From Desulfomonile tiedjei (GTDB taxonomy: Bacteria; Desulfobacterota; Desulfomonilia; Desulfomonilales; Desulfomonilaceae), in NCBI GenBank assembly GCA_016218715.1, contig JACRDG010000068.1:58985-122984 (forward strand): a stretch of 64,000 nucleotides of DNA. The letters run 5' to 3'. Made by a program: the position numbers and the translations under genes. Of the stretch, positions 40,792 through 48,596 are shown in pieces; within the stretch, counting starts at the first letter, position 1, and each line of letters starts with the position of its first letter. The notes beneath the pieces are model-generated. The model made no database searches and was not told where the DNA came from. It worked only from the letters and a program-made list of their open reading frames with translations.

Positions 40792-42582
40792 GTGGCCTCA
40801 CCGGTTTGCCCTTCGCAAGGTGACGGTTCGCTCCTCGTCCCGATGGTGATCCTGGTGGGGATCTGGGCACTGGTCGTCGTGATCGTGAATCCGCTCGGCG
40901 AGTTCATGGTGAACGATGACTGGAGTTATGTGAAGGCGCTGGAGCGTCTTCGATCCGAGGGGAGCCTCGGTCCTACCGGTTGGGGACCTGCTTGGGCTCG
41001 GGGGGGGCCGGCGCTGCTGACCCATCTCCTCTGGGGGTGGTTGTTCACCGCTTTTGCGGGGTTTTCGCTGACAACCCTGAGACTGGCGGTGGTGGCTGCC
41101 GGGTTCCTCGGTTCTGTGGCGATGCTGGGTACCCTCCGGGCCGCGAACGCCCCCCCTTGGGCGGCCCTGTTTGGCACGCTGACCCTGGTCCTGAATCCCC
41201 TTTTTTTCTCGCAGACGTTCACGTTCATGACGGACGTTACCTTCACGTCTCTCGCCGCCTTTTCGTTATGGTTCTTATACGCCGGTGTCCGGAGCGGCAA
41301 GAAGACCGTGATAGCGCTTGGGCTCCTCTTCGCGCTCGGTTCGATCCTCACCCGCCAGATTGGGCTGGTCATACCCGCTGCCTTTATCCTCGCTTGTTGG
41401 CTCCACCCTCGCGGGAAAGCGCTGGGGAGAAAGCACATGGTTGGCCTGGTGGCCGTGGTGACGCTCATTCCGTGGCTGGCTTTCGAATACCTCCTCTTCC
41501 GGGTCGGCAGCACGCCGCTCACCGAGCATCAGGCGATCGTGGGAGTTTGGCAGACCCTCGTGCACCGCGGCCTGCCGGAGTACCTGAACCTAGTGTACGG
41601 CCGGATCGTTCACGCCGCGCTGATCTACGTGTGTGCGCTCATTTCTCCCGTCCTGATACTCTCGTACGCGGAGATCGCAGCCAATCGCGCCTTCCGATAC
41701 ATCTTCACGATCCTCACGCTGGGCTTCCTTATCATTGAGGGCCTGCTCATCGGGGGGGCCGTCGATCTCCAGGTCGCCTTTCTTCCCAACGTCATAACGG
41801 ACTTCGGCATAGGCCCTCTGTTGCTGAAGGACACGTACATCCTGGGAATCAAGCGGCTGTCCGGTATCCCCACGCCTTTGTACTGCGCGCTGGTGTACTG
41901 GGCGCTCGTCTCGGTGGTCGCGTGGGCGGTCCTTGTGGCCGGTTCCGTGACGCGCTTGGTCAGGGTCAGGGGGAAGCTTGAGGATTCCGCGGCCGGGTTC
42001 TTGGCTCTCTTGTCGCTTCTGTCGGGCCTGTTGTACCTGTTCATCATTGGCCTCACCGGGTTTCATGATCGGTATCTCATTCCGGTGTGCATGATGTTCA
42101 TCATCTGGTCGATCGCCGAGAAGGTCCGGGAACCTGATACGTATCCGACTCTTCCGGCCCTCATTGCGGGGTTTGTTCCACTTCTCCTCATGGGGTGCTT
42201 TGCGGTATCGGCAGAGCACGACTTCATGGAAATGAAGCGCGCCCAGAAACAAGCCCACGATTACCTGATCCACGATCTGCGCGCTGACCCGTGCCTGTGC
42301 GATGGAGGGATGGAATTCAACGGTTACCATTGTTACAAGCCGGATTTCGCCCCTGTTGCGGGCCTGAGCTGGTGGTGGGTGTCGCAGGAGAACTACGTCG
42401 TCACCCTGGGGCCGCTCAGAGGCTACGAGGTAGTACGCACCTATCCCTTCCACAGATACCTGGGCTCCGATGGCGCGGTGCACCTCCTGATGCCAAGTCG
42501 CAATCCAAAGAGTAATTCTGGGAGAAACGTCTTTGTGCAAAGAAGTTCCCCCCAGATTATGTCTTTGGAGGCGACAAGGTAG
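40792..42582 (+). CDS. Membrane glycosyltransferase (PMT/ArnT-like)
   Basis: A 596-residue protein with about 11 to 13 hydrophobic segments. The first periplasmic loop has 'FMVNDDWSYVKALERLRSEG', the DD(W) motif of polyprenyl-phosphate-sugar dependent (GT39/GT83-like) transferases. This would place a sugar on a lipid or protein at the outer face of the inner membrane. Start GTG 40792 is close to the previous stop but has no clear ribosome site; ATG 40843 is an alternative. The last ~27 residues ('RNPKSNSGRNVFVQRSSPQI' and after) are encoded by repeat family A copy 5, so the native C-terminus probably ended earlier and the repeat now supplies the end. Confidence 0.75.
   Translation: MASPVCPSQGDGSLLVPMVILVGIWALVVVIVNPLGEFMVNDDWSYVKALERLRSEGSLGPTGWGPAWARGGPALLTHLLWGWLFTAFAGFSLTTLRLAVVAAGFLGSVAMLGTLRAANAPPWAALFGTLTLVLNPLFFSQTFTFMTDVTFTSLAAFSLWFLYAGVRSGKKTVIALGLLFALGSILTRQIGLVIPAAFILACWLHPRGKALGRKHMVGLVAVVTLIPWLAFEYLLFRVGSTPLTEHQAIVGVWQTLVHRGLPEYLNLVYGRIVHAALIYVCALISPVLILSYAEIAANRAFRYIFTILTLGFLIIEGLLIGGAVDLQVAFLPNVITDFGIGPLLLKDTYILGIKRLSGIPTPLYCALVYWALVSVVAWAVLVAGSVTRLVRVRGKLEDSAAGFLALLSLLSGLLYLFIIGLTGFHDRYLIPVCMMFIIWSIAEKVREPDTYPTLPALIAGFVPLLLMGCFAVSAEHDFMEMKRAQKQAHDYLIHDLRADPCLCDGGMEFNGYHCYKPDFAPVAGLSWWWVSQENYVVTLGPLRGYEVVRTYPFHRYLGSDGAVHLLMPSRNPKSNSGRNVFVQRSSPQIMSLEATR
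42498..42574. repeat. Dispersed palindromic repeat, family A, copy 5 (inside a coding frame)
   Basis: Left arm AATCCAAAGAGTAATTCTGG, inner CTTTGTGCAAAG, right arm AAGTTCCCCCCAGATTATGT followed by CTTTGGAGGCGA. It overlaps the 3' end of the membrane glycosyltransferase gene. Confidence 0.8.
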
Positions 42583-42702
42583 CAGGGCCTAGTGCGCCCG
42601 CGCGTCCATTTTCGTGGGAAAGCGCCCCCCGGAGGTGTACAATGGTCACAGGTCTGAGTAAGGCCGCATCTCGACAGAAAGGAGTCTCGACCGCATCCTT
42701 TC

Positions 42703-43629
42703 ATGAAGGACCGACCGCCGAAAATCGTAGTGCTCGCCGGCCCGACCGCATCTGGTAAGACGGAGATCGGCATCAGGCTGGCCGAAGCCATCAACGCGGA
42801 GATCGTTTCCGCCGACTCGATCCAGCTCTACCGGTATATGGATGTGGGTTCCGCCAAGCCGTCGCCCGAGGAGAGGGCGCGCATCAGGCACCATATGATC
42901 GACATCCGAAACCCTGACGAAGACTTCTCTGCGGGTGACTATGTCAGGGAAGCGCGGCAGTGCATCAGAAATATTTTGGAAAGGGGAAAGCTTCCTCTTG
43001 TGGTCGGAGGCACGGGGCTGTACATTAGATGTCTACTGGGCGGGATTTTGGAGTTGCCGCCGTCACAACCGGCGCTGAGGCGCAAGTACCTGGAAGAAGA
43101 AGAGAAAGGAGGGCCGGGGACACTTTTTGGAAAGCTGGCAGAGCTTGATCCCCCAAGCGCGGTCCGGACGGGGCCTGAAAATATTTCACGGATTGTGCGA
43201 GCGTTCGAAGTGATGGAACTGACGGGGAAAAGGATGTCCGAGCTCATGCTTAACCATTCCTTTCAAGACCAACCCTATCGGTACTTGTTCCTTTGTCTCT
43301 CGCCGTCGAGAGACAAGTTGTACGAACGGATTGATGTGCGAGTGGACAGTATGATAAAGGGTGGACTGCTGGACGAAGTGGCCATGCTTCAGAGGAGAGG
43401 CTACTCCCGGGATCTCAAGCCGATGCAATCCCTGGGATACCGGCATGCTGCCATGATCCTGGCCGGAGAGACAACGGTCGAGGAAGCGATTCGGCTTATG
43501 AAGCGCGACACCCGACGCTATGCCAAAAGGCAAGGTACGTGGTTTCGTTCCGAACCCGAGGTTTTGTTGTGTGATCCTGATGAAATCGATGGGATCGGAT
43601 TGAAGATTGACGATTTTCTCGGCGGCTGA
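42703..43629 (+). CDS. miaA: tRNA dimethylallyltransferase
   Basis: A 308-residue enzyme that transfers dimethylallyl to N6 of A37 in tRNAs reading UNN codons. The P-loop is 'VVLAGPTASGKTEIGIRLAE' (residues 7-26), then 'AEIVSADSIQLYRYMDVGSA' and 'RHHMIDIRNPDEDFSAGDYV', followed by 'LPLVVGGTGLYIRCLLGG', all diagnostic. The C-terminal 'LGYRHAAMILAG' and 'RDTRRYAKRQGTWFRSEPEV' complete the family. hfq follows 93 bases downstream, the usual miaA-hfq order. The ribosome site is weak. Confidence 0.95.
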   Translation: MKDRPPKIVVLAGPTASGKTEIGIRLAEAINAEIVSADSIQLYRYMDVGSAKPSPEERARIRHHMIDIRNPDEDFSAGDYVREARQCIRNILERGKLPLVVGGTGLYIRCLLGGILELPPSQPALRRKYLEEEEKGGPGTLFGKLAELDPPSAVRTGPENISRIVRAFEVMELTGKRMSELMLNHSFQDQPYRYLFLCLSPSRDKLYERIDVRVDSMIKGGLLDEVAMLQRRGYSRDLKPMQSLGYRHAAMILAGETTVEEAIRLMKRDTRRYAKRQGTWFRSEPEVLLCDPDEIDGIGLKIDDFLGG

Positions 43630-43722
43630 CCTGCCGTCCGGGAAGTTCTTCTCGGTCGCCCGATTGCGGATGGCTCCGCGAGTTCGGCGCATCGAGAGTT
43701 ACCTGTACTGGGGGAGCGGAAA

Positions 43723-43956
43723 ATGGCGAAAACACATTTCAACATTCAGGATCAATTTCTCAATCAGGTGCGAAAAGCCAGGATTGAGGTTGAAGTACTT
43801 TTGTTGTCGGGCAAGTCCTTCGTTGGGTATGTCCGAAGCTTTGACAGCTTCTGCATCATAGTGGAGAACGAACAGAATATCTGCCTGATCTACAAGCATG
43901 CCCTCTCCATGCTGCGACCAGCGGAGCCCGGGGTCAAGATTCCGGGGCTCGTCTGA
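43723..43956 (+). CDS. hfq: RNA-binding protein Hfq
   Basis: A 77-residue Sm-like hexameric RNA chaperone that pairs small RNAs with mRNAs. Sm1 spans 'FNIQDQFLNQVRKARIEVEV' and 'LLLSGKSFVGYVRSFDSFCI', and Sm2 'NICLIYKHALSML' holds the YKH motif of the uridine pocket. The usual C-terminal tail is short. GGGAGCGG precedes the ATG. It lies after miaA, as in many bacteria, which supports the assignment. Its presence makes the candidate leader or small RNA near 0.8-1.0 kb more plausible. Confidence 0.95.
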   Translation: MAKTHFNIQDQFLNQVRKARIEVEVLLLSGKSFVGYVRSFDSFCIIVENEQNICLIYKHALSMLRPAEPGVKIPGLV

Positions 43957-44181
43957 CCCGGTTGCGGTCCGTACCGCAGGGCTTGGAGGAGCGTTCAGTG
44001 ATGGAGACGCTGTGGAATATGGGGGAAATCCCATAGTGGAAAAGTGCGTATAAAGACAGGAGGATGGGCGGATCGTTCTTCTCAGTGCATTTCTTTTCAC
44101 TGCGACCAGCGGCTTTGGTGGCGAGAATCGGCGACCGGTGGGCATCTCGCCCCACGTGGGAAGAGCGGACGGAGGCACGCG

Positions 44182-44961
44182 TCAATCGACCTCGAGGTCT
44201 ATCCCGACAGGGCAGTGATCGGAACCCACGATGTCGGGCAGGATAAATGCGTTCTTCACTCGGGGCTGAATCTCGTGTGCCACGAAGACGTAGTCGATCC
44301 TCCAGCCCACGTTCCGCTCCCTTGCCCGGGATTTGAGGTCCCACCAACTATACTGGACCGCGTCGGGGTTTGCGATGCGGAAGGTGTCAACATAGCCGGC
44401 GGAGATCGCCTTATCGATCCACGCGCGTTCGACAGGGAGAAACCCCGACACTTTCTCGTTCTCTTTGGGCCGGGCCAGGTCGATTTCACGGTGCGCGGTA
44501 TTGACGTCTCCCACGAAGATCAGCCGCGGGTTCTGTTTTCTGATCTCCTCCACGTACTCGAGAAACGCGTCGTAGAAGTCCAGCTTGAAGCGCAGTCGCT
44601 CCTCACTCTGCTTGCCGTTGGGAAAATAGACGTTCAGAAGCGTGAATTGCGGGAACCTCAAGGCCAAAAGCCTGCCTTCGTCGTCGAAGCGCGGCACGCC
44701 CAGTCCGGTCTCCACTTGTAACGGCTTCTCCCTGGTATACACCGCGACCCCACTGTAGCCCTTCCTGCCGGCTGAATGCCAATACGAAGCATATTCGGCC
44801 GGTTCGCGGAGTTCCGAAGGGAGTTGCTCGGGCGTGGCTTTAGTCTCTTGAACGCAGACGATGTCCGCGGACGACGAATCAAGCCAATCCAGGAATCCTT
44901 TCTTGTACGCAGCCCGGATTCCGTTGACGTTCCAACTGAGGATTCTGATTGTTCGTTTCAC
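44182..44961 (-). CDS. xthA: Exodeoxyribonuclease III
   Basis: A 259-residue AP endonuclease/3'-5' exonuclease. The N-terminal 'RTIRILSWNVNGIRAAYKKG' carries the metal-binding Asn, with 'DIVCVQETKATPEQLP' (Glu), 'GVAVYTREKP', 'LIFVGDVNTAHREIDLA' (GDxN) and the terminal 'IVGSDHCPVGIDLEVD' (SDH catalytic pair). All catalytic residues are present. I take GTG 44961 (VKRTIRIL) as the start because the fold begins at once; the frame to 45015 adds no conserved residues. It is flanked by the tRNA-Leu gene, transcribed in the same direction. Confidence 0.93.
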   Translation of the reverse strand: MKRTIRILSWNVNGIRAAYKKGFLDWLDSSSADIVCVQETKATPEQLPSELREPAEYASYWHSAGRKGYSGVAVYTREKPLQVETGLGVPRFDDEGRLLALRFPQFTLLNVYFPNGKQSEERLRFKLDFYDAFLEYVEEIRKQNPRLIFVGDVNTAHREIDLARPKENEKVSGFLPVERAWIDKAISAGYVDTFRIANPDAVQYSWWDLKSRARERNVGWRIDYVFVAHEIQPRVKNAFILPDIVGSDHCPVGIDLEVD

Positions 44962-45061
44962 GGCTCGAACTCGAAACGTTGGCCCGGACCGGCTGGCGGA
45001 GATCCATCGCCTCAAACCCGGACCCGGCCCGGTGATTGGATCGCAGATGAAGCACCCTGAA

Positions 45062-45088
45062 AACGAAAACCCGACCGAAGCCGGGTGT
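45062..45088 (-). terminator. Intrinsic terminator after tRNA-Leu
   Basis: On the minus strand, stem ACCCG(GCTTCGGT)CGGGT is followed by TTTCG and TTTT, about 20 bases after the tRNA end. Confidence 0.65.
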
Positions 45089-45103
45089 TGACGATGCTGG
45101 AGT

Positions 45104-45190
45104 TGGTGCCGAAGGCCGGACTCGAACCGGCACGAGCTGCGCCCGCCACCCCCTCAAGATGGTGTGTCTACCAAATTCCACCACTTCGGC
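45104..45190 (-). tRNA. tRNA-Leu (GAG)
   Basis: An 87-nt type II tRNA with encoded CCA. Acceptor GCCGAAG pairs with CTTCGGC; anticodon stem CCATC/GGTGG encloses loop TTGAGGG with GAG at 45153-45155 (complement on the plus strand). The long variable arm and T arm GCCGG-TTCGAGT-CCGGC fit tRNA-Leu. Confidence 0.88.
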
Positions 45191-45508
45191 TCACAAAGTA
45201 ATTTATATCGTCGCGTCGCCTTCGTCAAGTCAAAAGCTCCCCGCAGGTTTCTGCCGCGCGGCTTGTCCCTCACGGTCCGGCGTGCTATAGTGCCGCTCCT
45301 CGACAACCCACAGTGCTCGCGCGAAAGTCCTCGGCGGTATCGAGAGCACATTCGGAAGACGGAAGGTGTGGTGCCGCTCAAGTCTCCGAGGCCGATTTGG
45401 GGATGCGGCCGTCGAAGACTCCCTGGCTTTCAGCTTGGGGAGTGCCGCCAATTTAAATGAGCGACACTCTGTTTGCCCGATTTCGGTTATAAGAATGGTG
45501 ATTAATCC
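45191..45508. other. Intergenic region between tRNA-Leu and the maturation protease gene
   Basis: No gene was seen. A TATAAG-like -10 near 45490 could serve the maturation protease gene, but no -35 partner stands out. Confidence 0.35.
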
Positions 45509-46018
45509 ATGAGTTCAGAGAAGATCATCGTGCTGGGAATAGGAAACACTCTCCTTAAGGACGAGGGGGTCGGCGTTCGCGTCGTGGAGGAACTGGACCG
45601 ACGGTACTCCTTGCCGGAGAACGTTCGGATCGTTGATGGCGGAACCCAAGGCTTGTGGCTGATGTCGACGATTCAGGAGGCTGACCACCTCATTGTGGTC
45701 GACGCGGTACTCGGCAGGGGCAACCCGGGGACCCTCTACCGCCTGGAGAGAGACGACCTTCCCAAGGGTCTCAGGGCAAAGCAATCCGCTCACGACAGCG
45801 ACCTGATCGAATCCCTGAACCTCTGTGCGCTCCTCGACGTGACGCCGAAGACCTGTGTGGTGCTGGGTGTCGAACCGGCGGACATCCAACCGTACGGTCT
45901 GGAACTGACGCCGGTGGTTGCGGCCAAGGTGGACGATCTCGTGCAGCGCGTCCTCGAGGAGTTGGAGCGACTGGGCATCAAGGCGGAAAAAAAGTTTGAA
46001 CCCTCGCAGGGAGTGTGA
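45509..46018 (+). CDS. Hydrogenase maturation protease (HyaD/HycI family)
   Basis: A 169-residue endopeptidase that trims the C-terminus of a NiFe hydrogenase large subunit after nickel insertion. 'IIVLGIGNTLLKDEGVGVRV' is the family N-terminus with the first metal-binding acid (E in KDEG); 'DGGTQGLWLMSTIQEADHLI' then 'VVDAVLG' gives the second (D), and 'SAHDSDLIESL' the His. No hydrogenase structural gene is in the window, so its substrate must be elsewhere in the genome. The cytochrome c3 gene follows 90 bases downstream, a sensible partner for periplasmic hydrogen oxidation. Confidence 0.88.
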   Translation: MSSEKIIVLGIGNTLLKDEGVGVRVVEELDRRYSLPENVRIVDGGTQGLWLMSTIQEADHLIVVDAVLGRGNPGTLYRLERDDLPKGLRAKQSAHDSDLIESLNLCALLDVTPKTCVVLGVEPADIQPYGLELTPVVAAKVDDLVQRVLEELERLGIKAEKKFEPSQGV

Positions 46019-46108
46019 TAATTATTCGGTTCTCAACAAGTGAGGGAATATTGCCGAATTTCTCGGCATTTCCTGCCGCATTTTTCGTCCACATGAGGAG
46101 GCCGGATA

Positions 46109-46531
46109 ATGAAGCACACAGGGAGAGTGATAACCGCTTTGATCGTCGGTGTCGCGGTCTTGGTCGCTTTCACGATGGCTTATGCCGCTACCAAGGCGCC
46201 CGATAAGGACATCGTCATCGAGAGCAAGGATGTTTTCACTGCAAAGAAGAAGACCCCGGTAACGTTTTCCCATGAGAAGCACAAAGAAGCCAAATGCGAC
46301 GCTTGCCATCATGAGTACAAAGACGGCAAGAACGTGTGGCAAGAAGGTCAGGAAGTGAAGAAGTGCTCCGCTTGCCACAAGCTTAAGGCGGAAGGCAAGG
46401 TCGTCAAGCTGGAGAAGGCCTACCACGACAACTGCATGGGATGCCACAAGGAGATGAAGAAAGAGAAGAAGAAGACCGGGCCGGTGGCCTGCGGTAAGTG
46501 CCACCCCGGCGCGAAGGACGAGAAAGAATAA
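46109..46531 (+). CDS. Tetrahaem class III cytochrome c (c3)
   Basis: A 140-residue periplasmic cytochrome. A signal peptide ('VITALIVGVAVLVAFTMAYA') precedes four CxxCH sites: 'CDACHH', 'CSACHK', 'CMGCHK' and 'CGKCHP'. The second haem ligands are expected among the His residues of 'VTFSHEKHKEAKCDACHHEY'. The c3 family accepts electrons from hydrogenases or formate dehydrogenases and passes them to membrane complexes. GAGGAGG precedes the ATG. An intrinsic terminator follows at 46579-46606. Confidence 0.93.
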   Translation: MKHTGRVITALIVGVAVLVAFTMAYAATKAPDKDIVIESKDVFTAKKKTPVTFSHEKHKEAKCDACHHEYKDGKNVWQEGQEVKKCSACHKLKAEGKVVKLEKAYHDNCMGCHKEMKKEKKKTGPVACGKCHPGAKDEKE

Positions 46532-46578
46532 GGAAGTAGCACACACCACGCTGCTTTTACTGTACGGACGTCACGAAG

Positions 46579-46606
46579 GCCCCCTCTTCTCGGAGGGGGC
46601 TTTTTT
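46579..46606 (+). terminator. Intrinsic terminator after cytochrome c3
   Basis: Perfect 8-bp stem GCCCCCTC / GAGGGGGC with loop TTCTCG, then six T residues. Confidence 0.93.
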
Positions 46607-46740
46607 GTCTCGTGATTCCCCTTGACCTGCGCCCCTCTGACCATGTATGTATAACGATCACGTTTTCCCCTTGAAAAGCGCATTTGTCATCACGTGCGAC
46701 AGGAGAATTGCAATTTCACCTTCCTTCGAAGGAGTTTGCC

Positions 46741-48507
46741 ATGAAAAGGAGACGCTTGAACGTTATTCTGGGGAAGTGGCTGCCACTGGCCCTTGTTGTC
46801 GCTGCTGGCGTTGCACTAACGTTGCACGCTTCCTACCTTCCCCTCGGAGCCCAAGAGCAGGGGGGGACACCGCAGCAGGCCCCAGCTACCCCGGGGGTTA
46901 CCCCACCCGCCGAGAGTCCGCCCGCTGGGCAGGCTCCCGCGGCAAAGCCCGAAGAGCCGAAACCTGCACAACAACCTGCTGTAGAGAAAAAAGAGGAAAA
47001 ACCCGAAGCCAAGGAGAAGGCGCCGGAAAAAGCGGAGAAGGCCGAGGTTGAACAACTGGAAAACCAGTCCTGCCTCGACTGCCACAATCCCGACATCCTG
47101 AAAATGTCCAAGGAAGAGCTCGCAGAGCAAGTGGTAGTACCTGACAAGCCGGAACCGGCAAGGAAAAAGCCGCCGTACGTGTTCGGAGACCTCACCTTGG
47201 CGATCAAAGACGATGCGTACAAAGCCGGGGTCCACGCAGAGACCACGTGCGTGACGTGCCACAAGGACGTTGTGGAGTTACCGCACGCTCAGCGCCTCAA
47301 GCAGGTCGATTGCCGCGAGTGTCATGAGGAGTCCGCTGAGACAGTGCAGGCGAGCGCCCACGGGGAAAAGTTGGGACCCAAGGCGCCCGGATGTATCGGA
47401 TGCCATGATAGTCACTATGGCAAGCCCGTTGCGGACTACGCGAAGGATTTCCGGCGGAAGGTGTGCGTTGACTGCCACAAGGCCTACGGCTCCGATAGCC
47501 TGAAGGAACACCCCAAATTGTACGAAGCAGGCCTGCACCTGAAGACGCTCGACTGCATGAATTGCCATCAGGGCACTGAGAAGGGCGTACACAACATCCT
47601 GTCGGTCAAAACCAGGGTTGCAGGGTGCGAATCGTGCCACACGAAATACAGCGCGTTGACCAAGGAGAAGAAGGTCGAGATGAGCCTGGGCGCATACGTG
47701 ATGCGTACCAGTTTTCTCAACAACGACGCGCTAAAGAAATACGGGTACGTCCTTGGGGCCAACCGTATCCCGGCGTTCGACGCTATCATCATTCTGGTGG
47801 TATTGGGACCACTGGGCCTGCCCATCGTGCACGGCGGCCTCAGGATTCTCACCCGGCGCAAGGGCCCGATTGAGCTTCCCGAGGAGAAGATCCTCCTTCA
47901 CCCACTCCCAGAGAGGATCTGGCACTGGTTCCAGGCACTGTGTATCGTGATGCTCGTCATCACGGGGATCATGCTCCACTGGCCCGAGAAGTTCCCCGGA
48001 TGGTTCTCATGGTCGGTTACCGTGCACAACTGGTTCGGGATCGGCGCAGTGATCGCGTTCCTGTTCTGGCTCATCTATAACCTGTCTACCCGGAGGATTA
48101 GACACTACATCCCCAGGAAGGGCGAAATCCCCCGCGGGCTGATCACTCAGGCGAAGTTCTACGGGTACGGCATCTTCAAGCATGAGCCCCATCCGTACGC
48201 GCCGTCGGAGGACAACAAGTTCAATCCGCTCCAGAAGATCGCGTACCTGAAGTTCCAGCTGTTGCTCTTCCCGCTTCTGCTGATCAGCGGCCTGCTCTAC
48301 ATGTACCCCCAGGCCTGTAGCGGGGTGATCAATGCGATCGGTGGAATGACGGTTCTTGCGATCGTCCACTACATCCTGGGAGCACTCTTTGCCGCGTTCC
48401 TGGTCGCTCACCTGTACCTCGCCACAACCGGTGAGACGATCGGCGAGAACTTCAAGGCGATCATATTCGGATACGGCATTAAGGAAGACCACGGCAAACA
48501 CCATTAA
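46741..48507 (+). CDS. Heptahaem cytochrome c fused to a b-type membrane cytochrome
   Basis: A 588-residue protein. An N-terminal membrane anchor or signal (residues about 10-35) is followed by a Pro/Ala/Glu/Lys-rich linker (about 40-105). A c-type domain has seven CxxCH sites (CLDCH, CVTCH, CRECH, CIGCH, CVDCH, CMNCH, CESCH; about 115-300). The second half is a membrane domain with about five hydrophobic segments like the b561/NiFe-hydrogenase or thiosulfate-reductase cytochrome b family: 'HPLPERIWHWFQALCIVMLV', 'LHWPEKFPGWFSWSVTVHNW' and 'VHYILGALFAAFLVAHLYLA'. It could link periplasmic electrons to the quinone pool. AAGGAG precedes ATG 46741; upstream frame to 46684 rejected. The cytochrome c3 gene just upstream is a likely partner (inference). 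Confidence 0.87.
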   Translation: MKRRRLNVILGKWLPLALVVAAGVALTLHASYLPLGAQEQGGTPQQAPATPGVTPPAESPPAGQAPAAKPEEPKPAQQPAVEKKEEKPEAKEKAPEKAEKAEVEQLENQSCLDCHNPDILKMSKEELAEQVVVPDKPEPARKKPPYVFGDLTLAIKDDAYKAGVHAETTCVTCHKDVVELPHAQRLKQVDCRECHEESAETVQASAHGEKLGPKAPGCIGCHDSHYGKPVADYAKDFRRKVCVDCHKAYGSDSLKEHPKLYEAGLHLKTLDCMNCHQGTEKGVHNILSVKTRVAGCESCHTKYSALTKEKKVEMSLGAYVMRTSFLNNDALKKYGYVLGANRIPAFDAIIILVVLGPLGLPIVHGGLRILTRRKGPIELPEEKILLHPLPERIWHWFQALCIVMLVITGIMLHWPEKFPGWFSWSVTVHNWFGIGAVIAFLFWLIYNLSTRRIRHYIPRKGEIPRGLITQAKFYGYGIFKHEPHPYAPSEDNKFNPLQKIAYLKFQLLLFPLLLISGLLYMYPQACSGVINAIGGMTVLAIVHYILGALFAAFLVAHLYLATTGETIGENFKAIIFGYGIKEDHGKHH

Positions 48508-48513
48508 TGCCAG

Positions 48514-48589
48514 CGGCCTTCAAAGACGTAATCCGGGGGGAACTTCTTTACACAAAGAAGTTCCCCCCAAAGTTACTCCTTGAAAGCGC
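48514..48589. repeat. Dispersed palindromic repeat, family A, copy 6
   Basis: CCTTCAAAGACGTAATCCGG then GGGGAACTTCTTT, loop ACAC, then AAAGAAGTTCCCCCCAAAGT and flank TACTCCTTGAAAGC. It sits between two convergent genes, close to both stops. Confidence 0.85.
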
Positions 48590-48596
48590 ATTGGTA

